64,000 bases of DNA from Burkholderia aenigmatica. Lineage in GTDB: Bacteria > Pseudomonadota > Gammaproteobacteria > Burkholderiales > Burkholderiaceae. Below the pieces are notes generated by a model that saw nothing but the letters and a program-made list of their open reading frames with translations, did not search any database and was not told where the DNA came from. The position numbers and the translations under genes were made by a program. How positions within the stretch are numbered: position 1 is the first letter of the stretch; each line of letters starts with the position of its first letter. The DNA is taken from positions 26,758-90,757 of the forward strand of contig NZ_CABVQC010000033.1 in NCBI RefSeq assembly GCF_902499175.1, read 5' to 3'. Positions 36,337-42,960 of this stretch are shown in pieces.

Positions 36337-36692
36337 CCAAAGGCCCTAGCGCTTCGGATGGTCGCGGAAAGCTGCTCACGAATTCCGTTGCGCTGGTACC
36401 CGAGATCCGGAAGCTGAACATTAGTTTCCTCACGCTCGCCAGAAAACTGCTTGCCAGCGGGCGAAGCGACGCACTCGCGTCGCTTGGTATCTCACAGGAA
36501 ATGGCTGACGTACTGGTGGCGATGCCAGAGACCGAGATCACGAAGCTGGCGAACACCAATCTGCTGCTATGCCGCTTCTACTTTGGCTCTCATGTACTGG
36601 CTGAATTGATTGCCAAGCCCCATTGGGAGGAGTTGGTCGTTCGTGATTCCGCGTTGGCGATGGACGAAGACCGCACCGTGGTGGACGAGTAA
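36333..36692 (+). CDS. FlhD-family transcriptional regulator
   Basis: A 119-residue protein starting at GTG 36333, overlapping the previous stop. The segment IRKLNISFLTLARKLLASGR, then ALASLGISQEMADVLVAM, then ITKLANTNLLLCRFYF aligns well with enterobacterial FlhD (LNLSYLLLAQ, FRLGI.EEMA, MVKLAETNQLVCxFRF). FlhD with FlhC activates flagellar genes. No flhC is seen here, so it may work with the host FlhC, act on plasmid genes, or interfere with the host complex. It sits two genes after the EAL phosphodiesterase. Confidence 0.78.
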   Translation: MTKGPSASDGRGKLLTNSVALVPEIRKLNISFLTLARKLLASGRSDALASLGISQEMADVLVAMPETEITKLANTNLLLCRFYFGSHVLAELIAKPHWEELVVRDSALAMDEDRTVVDE

Positions 36693-36732
36693 CCAAGCAT
36701 CGAATGGATAAACACAGAATTTTGGAGGCCGT

Positions 36733-37533
36733 ATGAATGCCGTAGCTGAACGAGTGGACCACGCAGACGATTGCAGACTGTCCTCGATCTTGGAGTTCGA
36801 AACGAGTGATCGAGAAGTGGAGCATCTCGAATCGCCGCCCAAAGCCGACAAGGTTGCGCACGGTGAGTTCGAGGTGGACGTTACCAAGGAAAAGGTCATC
36901 GTTGCGGGTGTTGGCCTCCTCGCGATCTACCACTGGGAGACGAGCAACTGGGGAAAGAAGATCAAGCGGCTATCGGTCGAGCGCTCCCAGGCGGACTCCG
37001 ACAACACCGCTCAAGATCGCTATCGGGTTGTCGCTGAATCCAGCGACGACTCCGGCGGGAAGAGCGAAGTATTCGTCAACAACTTGAGCGAAGCCGAAGC
37101 AAAGGTAGTCCTCAAGAAGATTGAACTGGGCATCAAGGAGATTCTCGGCGTAAGTGCGCTCGGCGTCCACACGCTGGAGATCCCGTGCGACGACGGCTCA
37201 GTCGTCACCATTGCCAGCAGCCGCGCGCTCAATAGCAAGCCTGTTCTTGCATTCCTCAATGCCGCATTGAAGGTGGTCGCTTGTTGCGTCGTCGCGTTCG
37301 GTGTCCTGTCCGCATGGACCTATTTTGTCTACGACGCCGGCCAACAGAATGGGCGCGTACGGGCAATCACCGAAAGGGCGCCAGGCCCCATCCTTCCTCC
37401 TCTTCTCCCGCAGGTCGCTACGCCACAGTCCGAAGCCGAGGACGATGTAACAGAACCGCCCACGGAGATCCAAACGCCCAAAGAGGCGTTGGCGCCAGCG
37501 ACGCGCGCCATCAACAAGCGCGACCGCCGCTGA
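36733..37533 (+). CDS. single-span membrane protein, unknown
   Basis: A 266-residue protein with TGGAGG just upstream of the ATG. Residues about 1-175 are acidic and soluble (beta-rich, with EVDVTKEKVIVAGVGLLAIY). A single membrane segment follows at about 178-205 (VLAFLNAALKVVACCVVAFG, then VLSAWTYFVYDAG). The last 60 residues are Pro-rich. The plan, a cytoplasmic domain plus one span and a periplasmic Pro-rich tail, could suit an anchor in the transfer apparatus, but I recognise no family. Confidence 0.6.
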   Translation: MNAVAERVDHADDCRLSSILEFETSDREVEHLESPPKADKVAHGEFEVDVTKEKVIVAGVGLLAIYHWETSNWGKKIKRLSVERSQADSDNTAQDRYRVVAESSDDSGGKSEVFVNNLSEAEAKVVLKKIELGIKEILGVSALGVHTLEIPCDDGSVVTIASSRALNSKPVLAFLNAALKVVACCVVAFGVLSAWTYFVYDAGQQNGRVRAITERAPGPILPPLLPQVATPQSEAEDDVTEPPTEIQTPKEALAPATRAINKRDRR

Positions 37534-37568
37534 AGGTGGGCTCCGATCAGATTCCTTAGGAACAGAAG

Positions 37569-37901
37569 ATGGACAACAACGGTGACTACTGGGAGTACAT
37601 CGCTGCGGAGGCGCGGCAGGCTGTGATGCAAGGCCGCTCGAAAGAGGATTGCCCTTATCCAGCAGGAAGCCGGGAAGCGTGGCTTTGGGCGGAAGAGTAC
37701 GAAGTTGCCCGCCTCGCTCCTTACTTCCAAGCCGGGAGTGAAGCTGCTCAAAACGGCATCTCGTGGACCGCGTGCCCAAGTTTGCCTGAAGACATGCGAG
37801 CGCGATGGCTGTTGGGGTGGGACTACGAGTCCGGCGAATTGCAGTTCGCCGCCTTCAGGAAGATTGAGATTAGCGGGCGAACCGACATGCTCATCGCCTG
37901 A
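37569..37901 (+). CDS. Rmf/CrpP-like protein with two repeats
   Basis: A 110-residue protein. It contains two units that resemble the ribosome-modulation-factor fold (A..G.....CPY.......W..GY/W): AVMQGRSKEDCPYPAGSREA with WLWAEEYE, then AAQNGISWTACPSLPEDMRA with RWLLGWDYES. Single-unit Rmf/CrpP proteins are known; a tandem form is less usual. Whether it binds ribosomes is not shown. AGGAAC lies 7 bp before the ATG. Confidence 0.55.
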   Translation: MDNNGDYWEYIAAEARQAVMQGRSKEDCPYPAGSREAWLWAEEYEVARLAPYFQAGSEAAQNGISWTACPSLPEDMRARWLLGWDYESGELQFAAFRKIEISGRTDMLIA

Positions 37902-37944
37902 TAGCCAAAGCTCACTTGTACCGAATCAACAATAAAGGAGCCCC

Positions 37945-39174
37945 ATGGGCAAAAACCTTGTGAAGCGCCTAGCGGTGTACGCCGGCACGGGCCTTGCCAT
38001 CAACTTGCTGCTTCTGTGGATCCACGACCGGCACCTTTCGGCCCTCGGCGTTGCCTTCAACGTCCTGACATTCACCATCTCGGCCGCGCTGGCGGGCCAT
38101 CTGACGGAAAAGCGACTGCTGCCCGGCATATTGCTTCGCGCATTGGATCGAATTCCACCCATCTCGGCGAAGGCATGGGGCAGGGGCCTGGTGCGGTTCG
38201 TCGCCGAGTATCCGGCGCTGGTCTTCGGCCTGATCGCCGTGATTCCGCTTTGGACTGGCAACGCGCCACGCTTGGAGACGCTGCCTCTTTCTGCGCAGGC
38301 AGTCTACAACGCCACATTGATTCTGGGCCTTTTGTGGATTGTGGCCAGCGCCGTTTCAGTAGCCATCTTCGCACCCGCGACCGTCGCCAGTGCGATCAGC
38401 CTGGTCGAGCGCTTCGTTCTCCTCTCCTTGGCTCTGGTTGCGGTGCGTGCGTTCGCCCAAGAGCTGAGCGACGTGGTACGCCTTGCAAAGGAGAACCCGG
38501 ACGCGTCCCTGGCTGTGGCCACAGCTTTCGTCTTACTCCGCGCAGCGTTCGCGCTGTCGCCATCGCGCAACCACATAGTCGCTCGCGGCAGCTTGGAAGT
38601 TGCGGGGTACGCGGTTGCACGTCTTCGTCCGAAGCCGAGGAAGCCCCAGGACATTCATCGGACGGCCATTCATGAAGCTGGCCACGTGTTGATGTTCGCG
38701 ACGCGCGGCGAGTTGCCCGATGTATTCATGGTGTCCGTACGCGCGGAGATTAGCGGACGTGACCTGTATCGCGGGCAGGTAGAGCACACGCAGCCGGCGC
38801 CGGATGTGTTGACGGAAGGGCATCTACGGTGGTCCATGCTGATGCATCTGGCGGGCGCCGAAGCCGAGTATGTCGCCCTGGGCGAACGGGCTGATGGTGC
38901 GCAGACTGATAACGCGAAATGGCTGACTGCCGCGACAGCCTACTTGTCTTCGGGCTTCGGCGAAGTTTTCTATGCAGAGCCGGCGGGCGACGCGCAAATC
39001 GAACACAACCGGGTTGTGTTGAATGCGCTCAAGGCCGATTGCACAGAAGAAGTCCGGACGTTCCTCAAGGCGAACCGGCAGGTGCTGGATGACTTGTCGG
39101 CCGTCATCGCAAAAGACAAGTTCTTGAACAGGGACCAGCTCGCGCCGTACGTGGCGCGTGTGGTGCTCCCTTGA
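37945..39174 (+). CDS. M41-like integral membrane metallopeptidase
   Basis: A 409-residue protein with AAAGGAG upstream. The first 215 residues hold five or six hydrophobic segments (about 10-28, 32-52, 88-106, 125-147, 150-170, 192-205). The C-terminal part has a zinc-peptidase motif HEAGH at about 243-247 and MLMHLAGAEAEYVALGERAD at about 299, where FtsH (M41) proteins have GGRAAE. There is no AAA ATPase domain, so it cannot unfold its substrates like FtsH. It may process a membrane or secretion-system protein; the substrate is unknown. Confidence 0.7.
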   Translation: MGKNLVKRLAVYAGTGLAINLLLLWIHDRHLSALGVAFNVLTFTISAALAGHLTEKRLLPGILLRALDRIPPISAKAWGRGLVRFVAEYPALVFGLIAVIPLWTGNAPRLETLPLSAQAVYNATLILGLLWIVASAVSVAIFAPATVASAISLVERFVLLSLALVAVRAFAQELSDVVRLAKENPDASLAVATAFVLLRAAFALSPSRNHIVARGSLEVAGYAVARLRPKPRKPQDIHRTAIHEAGHVLMFATRGELPDVFMVSVRAEISGRDLYRGQVEHTQPAPDVLTEGHLRWSMLMHLAGAEAEYVALGERADGAQTDNAKWLTAATAYLSSGFGEVFYAEPAGDAQIEHNRVVLNALKADCTEEVRTFLKANRQVLDDLSAVIAKDKFLNRDQLAPYVARVVLP

Positions 39175-39222
39175 CTACGGTCGCATTGCGACGCCCGCCC
39201 ACTGAGCCAAGGAATACGAATC

Positions 39223-40428
39223 ATGTATCAAATCGCTGGAAATACCTACGCACCGGATGATCAACAGTTGAACCAGGCTCTTGCCGCAGTGTACGGGTCG
39301 GACAGGCGACCGCTGTGCATGTGTCGGGGTTCGGGCATCGAGATGTATGTTGCAAAGCTCGGGCATCAGTACCTCATCAAGCGCATGCCGAACACGGGCG
39401 CGCAGCACGCTACCTCTTGCGAGTCCTACGAGCCGCCTGCGGAATTGTCTGGGCTGGGCGAGGTGATGGGCGGGGCGATTCAAACCAACTTGGCTGACGG
39501 CGTCACCACGCTCAAATTCGATTTCGCGCTTTCCAAGAACGGATCGCGCGCTGCGCCGGCACCCAGCGGCGCCGAGCACGATACCGTCCGCACAGACGGC
39601 AAGAAGCTCACGCTTCGCGGTCTACTGCACTACCTGTACGACGAGGCCGGGTTGACCCGCTGGTCGCCGGCCATGGCAGATAAGCGCAATTGGTGGATCG
39701 TGCGCAAAGCCCTTCTACAAGCTGCGAGCGACAAGGTTGCGAAGGGTGGCTCGGTAGCAGACCTTCTGTACATTCCAGAGAGCTTTGTGCTGGACAAGAA
39801 GGACGAGATTACGCGTCGGCGCCTTGCGATTTTCAACCCGCTCGCACAAGCAAACGGCAGCACGCGCAAACTGATGATGGTCGTTGGTGAAGTCAAGGAG
39901 CTTGGCGATGCGCGCTTCGGCAAGAAGATGGTGCTCAAGCATCTGCCTGACGCCCACTTCTTCATGAACGATGACCTGTACACGCGGCTGCTCAAACGCT
40001 TCGAGCATGAACTCGCACTCTGGGGCGGGATGGAATCTTCGCACCTACTTGTCGTTGCTACGTTCGGCGTGAGCGGCGCAGGCGTTGCGTCTCTGGAAGA
40101 GGCCTCGCTGATGCTCGTGAACGAGAACTGGCTACCTTACGAGAGTGTGGACGAGAAGATGCTGGTGGACGCATTGACCGCCCAGCACCGGCGCTTTGTT
40201 AAAGGGTTGCGGTACAACCTGCCGTCGTCTACTCCCCTGGCGTGCGCAGTGCTTTCCGACACCGCCAATCCGGTCGCGATGTACATCACTTCATACGGCG
40301 CTGAAGACGAGTTCCGCAAGCAACTTCACGAGTTGATCGAGGAAAGCACGCTCGAAGCGTGGACGTGGGATACGGCGAATGAAATGCCGGCATTTCCGAT
40401 CGCGGAGGCACGGCAGGCTCGCAAGTGA
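39223..40428 (+). CDS. DUF1173-like conjugation-associated protein
   Basis: A 401-residue protein. The N-terminus has a Cys motif RRPLCMCRGSGIEMYVAKLG and a later HATSC, as in DUF1173 proteins, which may bind metal. The central part has RGLLHYLYDEAGLTRWSPAM and WWIVRKALLQAA. DUF1173 genes are common near HerA-like ATPase genes on plasmids (from memory); here the ATPase gene at 40491 follows after 62 bp. The function is unknown; the pairing suggests the two work together. Confidence 0.65.
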   Translation: MYQIAGNTYAPDDQQLNQALAAVYGSDRRPLCMCRGSGIEMYVAKLGHQYLIKRMPNTGAQHATSCESYEPPAELSGLGEVMGGAIQTNLADGVTTLKFDFALSKNGSRAAPAPSGAEHDTVRTDGKKLTLRGLLHYLYDEAGLTRWSPAMADKRNWWIVRKALLQAASDKVAKGGSVADLLYIPESFVLDKKDEITRRRLAIFNPLAQANGSTRKLMMVVGEVKELGDARFGKKMVLKHLPDAHFFMNDDLYTRLLKRFEHELALWGGMESSHLLVVATFGVSGAGVASLEEASLMLVNENWLPYESVDEKMLVDALTAQHRRFVKGLRYNLPSSTPLACAVLSDTANPVAMYITSYGAEDEFRKQLHELIEESTLEAWTWDTANEMPAFPIAEARQARK

Positions 40429-40490
40429 TAGTTGTGAACCCTCTCGGCGGCGGCGCCTGGATCGAGATCACTTAGATAAAGGATATTGCT

Positions 40491-41786
40491 TTGCGTATCA
40501 AATGGGGCGCTAACATCGTCAACGGGGCAGAGGTCTGTTGGGAGCCTGGCCGCGTTGCGAATCCCCACATTGGGGTGTTTGCCGATAGCGGCATGGGCAA
40601 GACAACCATGCTGCGTCGCATTGTGGCAGCGATGAAGGAGAGCGGTCATCCGCGCGTGCGCTTTCATGTGTTTGATGGTCACGGGGATGTCGACATTCCA
40701 GAGGCGTCCTCGGTCACGTTTCATGAATCGTCCGATTTCGGATTCAATCCGCTGGAGTTGAGCGCAGACCCGGAGTTCGGCGGCGTACGGAAGCGCATCC
40801 AGTCATTGATCATGGCGATCAACCGGACGTCGACCAAGCTGGGGCACAGGCAGGAGCGTGCGTTGTCGCGGCTGCTGATCGCGCTATACCGACGCCATGG
40901 TTTCGTGATGGAAGACCATACAACGTGGGCTGCGGACCCCGCGAACGGGAAGCGTTATCCGACTCTGCTGGATGCAATTGACTTCGGCAGGGAGCGGATC
41001 AAGGTCATGGCGACAGGGTCCAGCGAGCGTGCTGTCAGTGCGCTTCAAGACGTATTTCGCGCGACCAAGCAGATGCGGGCCAAGGAAGAAGCACTGTCGC
41101 GCGACGGCGGAGACGACGAGGCGGCGTTGGCGAAACTTGAGCGCGAGCTGCAAGCGGCGCAAGAAAAGGCGATCGCATGTTTCACTGAAGCTGTGAAGAC
41201 TGCACGCACGGGCGATGAGTTTGAGGATGCTCTCGAAGCGGACGGGCAGAAAGAAACGCTGGAGGCCGTGGTTGATCGACTCGAAAACCTGTACCAGATC
41301 GGCATCTACCGTAATACGACGCCGCCACTTGACCCGCGCAGCAGGGTCTGGCGTTACATCATCAAGTCGCTGAGCCGGGATGAGAAAAAGCTGTTCACGC
41401 TCACCAGGCTGGAAACAATCTTCACGCGGGCCGTACAGCGTGGCATCACCGATGAGATCTTGGACATCATCGTGCTGGACGAAGCGCATTGGTACAGCGA
41501 TGACGCGGAAGACTACGTGATCAACCGGATGGTGCGGGAGGGCCGCAAATTTGGCATTAGCATGATCTTTGCCTCTCAAGCGCCATCTGATTTTGCAGAC
41601 ATCCTCATCGGCAATCTCGGCACCAAGCTTCTGTTGGGCCTCGATCACACCAACAACGCCTATGTGGTCAGAAAGCTAGGGTTAAGCGAAGCCTCGCTCA
41701 AGTCCATCATTCCGCATCGCAGGGCGTTGGTTCAAATGAAGGGGGTCGGCGAGTTGGCAAGCGGGGCAACCATGGTCAGCCTGTAA
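40491..41786 (+). CDS. HerA/VirB4-like ATPase, copy 2
   Basis: A 431-residue P-loop ATPase starting at TTG 40491, with AAAGGA 7 bp upstream. Walker A DSGMGKTTM is at about 32-40, HVFDGHGD near 62, and Walker B IIVLDEAHW near 327. The C-terminus (SQAPSDFADILIGN, RRALVQMKGVGELASGATMV) matches the ATPase at 3520-5052 position by position. The central Glu/Ala-rich region (about 190-245) looks like a coiled coil. It lacks the Trp-rich insertion of copy 1. It is likely a partner of the DUF1173 protein; its task is unknown. Confidence 0.8.
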   Translation: MRIKWGANIVNGAEVCWEPGRVANPHIGVFADSGMGKTTMLRRIVAAMKESGHPRVRFHVFDGHGDVDIPEASSVTFHESSDFGFNPLELSADPEFGGVRKRIQSLIMAINRTSTKLGHRQERALSRLLIALYRRHGFVMEDHTTWAADPANGKRYPTLLDAIDFGRERIKVMATGSSERAVSALQDVFRATKQMRAKEEALSRDGGDDEAALAKLERELQAAQEKAIACFTEAVKTARTGDEFEDALEADGQKETLEAVVDRLENLYQIGIYRNTTPPLDPRSRVWRYIIKSLSRDEKKLFTLTRLETIFTRAVQRGITDEILDIIVLDEAHWYSDDAEDYVINRMVREGRKFGISMIFASQAPSDFADILIGNLGTKLLLGLDHTNNAYVVRKLGLSEASLKSIIPHRRALVQMKGVGELASGATMVSL

Positions 41787-41874
41787 TCTCCTTTGAACGC
41801 GCGAGCGCTGTGCGCACGACCCTTGATGACGCTCCTGCTGTTAGTATCGTGTGCGGCCTCACCCACGGACACTA

Positions 41875-41900
41875 CCGCCCGCCCGGGCGGTTTCTTTTTT
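41875..41900 (+). terminator. terminator or attenuator before the coiA-like gene
   Basis: CCGCCC-GCCC-GGGCGG (stem 6, loop 4) followed by TTTCTTTTTT. A possible promoter, TTGATG-16 bp-TATCGT (41823-41850), lies just upstream, and a GAAGGA ribosome-binding site follows at 41903. It may end the ATPase operon or attenuate the next gene. Confidence 0.75.
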
Positions 41901-41915
41901 GCGAAGGACACTGCC

Positions 41916-42614
41916 TTGACGCAATCAGCTTGGACACGCGACGGTCGTCCCGTAGACGCGGCCACCATTTCAAGCGCCGAGTGGGACCTCCTAAAGCAGA
42001 CCGCGCTGCTCGGCGAATTCGTGATGCCATGCTGCAAGGCCCCGGCGGTGCTCAAGACCAGCATCAACGGCCTGCCCTTCTTTGCTCACCTGTCGGACGA
42101 GTGCGCCACCGCGCCCGAAACGAAATGGCACAAGGGCGGCAAAGCGGCAGTGCTGGCTGCTTTGGATGGCATGGGTATCATGGGCCGGGAAGAGGTGCCG
42201 GGAAGTTCGTCGAGCGGCGGCAAGTGGGAGGCCGATGTTCTCTTCTCGTTCCATGGACGCACCATCGTGATCGAACTGCAACGCTCCTACCAACACTTGC
42301 GCGATTTCATACGTCGCCAGGAGCGGTACGCTGCCTCGTCCGTCGAGTGCTATTGGCTCGTCCGCGCGGAGGCATTCATCACTTTGGGCAAGGCCACAAC
42401 GCGCCTGCTGCTAAAGCGCGATTATGGCAACGTGTTCCCACCCGGCGGCATTGGCACAGGGATGCTGCCGGAGTTGCCCGTGGCCATGCTGAACACAGAG
42501 GGCGAGCAGCGGGTCCTGTTCGGTGGCCTTAAAACAGCGACGGTGTCGAATTGGCTGGCCGGCATCCTTGACGGCACATACCAATACCGAGGCGGCTCGT
42601 GGAATCTCGGATGA
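41916..42614 (+). CDS. CoiA-like competence/nuclease-family protein
   Basis: A 232-residue protein. The open frame begins at 41793, but a terminator lies inside that part. The TTG at 41916 with GAAGGA 7 bp upstream is the best start. The middle has the CoiA-like pattern: LPFFAHLSDECATAPE, WHKGGKAAVLAAL, WEADVLFSFHGRTIVIELQR and YWLVRAEAF, with E/D...ExQ catalytic-type residues of the restriction-endonuclease fold. CoiA is known from natural transformation. Here it may process single-stranded DNA or act in entry exclusion; both are inferences. Confidence 0.65.
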   Translation: MTQSAWTRDGRPVDAATISSAEWDLLKQTALLGEFVMPCCKAPAVLKTSINGLPFFAHLSDECATAPETKWHKGGKAAVLAALDGMGIMGREEVPGSSSSGGKWEADVLFSFHGRTIVIELQRSYQHLRDFIRRQERYAASSVECYWLVRAEAFITLGKATTRLLLKRDYGNVFPPGGIGTGMLPELPVAMLNTEGEQRVLFGGLKTATVSNWLAGILDGTYQYRGGSWNLG

Positions 42615-42615
42615 A

Positions 42616-42636
42616 CTCCACTTGGCATTAGTGGAG
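42616..42636. terminator. hairpin between convergent genes
   Basis: CTCCACT-TGGCATT-AGTGGAG, a perfect 7-bp stem between the end of the coiA-like gene and the end of the minus-strand gene at 42642. There is no T-run on either side, so strength is doubtful; the position suits a two-way terminator. Confidence 0.4.
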
Positions 42637-42641
42637 CGTCA

Positions 42642-42935
42642 TTACAGCCACTGATGGCCTTCGCTCTTTCGGTCGCAATGCGGCGCCGGTTTCGCGATCA
42701 ACCCCGATCGCCAGATCCCCAACACGCTGGATCCGATGAACCCCAGTTGCTGCACCAAAAGCCCGCAATGGGACGCCCGCAGCGCAAAGCCAATAGCAAA
42801 GAGGTTCGCCAGCAGGAGGCCAACCCAACCCCAGCGAGAAATTCGCCGGTTGGCGGCCAGCAAATAGGCGCCTGCCAAGCCAGCGACGGCCGAGGCCCAC
42901 TCCAGCGTGCCGGTAATCAGGGTTGCGTCAACCAT
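42642..42935 (-). CDS. small membrane protein
   Basis: A 97-residue protein. The ATG at 42935 is preceded by AGGTGGAG; an upstream in-frame GTG at 42947 is less likely. Three hydrophobic segments are visible: LEWASAVAGLAGAYLLAANR, WGWVGLLLANLFAIGFALRA and GLLVQQLGFIGSSVLGIWRS, the last with a short linker to a basic tail. The pattern is like small PnuC-type or plasmid membrane proteins, but I cannot name the family. It is the last gene of the relaxase operon. Confidence 0.6.
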   Translation of the reverse strand: MVDATLITGTLEWASAVAGLAGAYLLAANRRISRWGWVGLLLANLFAIGFALRASHCGLLVQQLGFIGSSVLGIWRSGLIAKPAPHCDRKSEGHQWL

Positions 42936-42960
42936 TAGCAGCTCCACCTGGTGGTTTCAC

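Noticed and set aside
41793..41915. A longer N-terminus with a lipoprotein-like signal for the CoiA-like protein
   Set aside because: A terminator with a T-run lies inside this part, and a good ribosome-binding site precedes the TTG at 41916.
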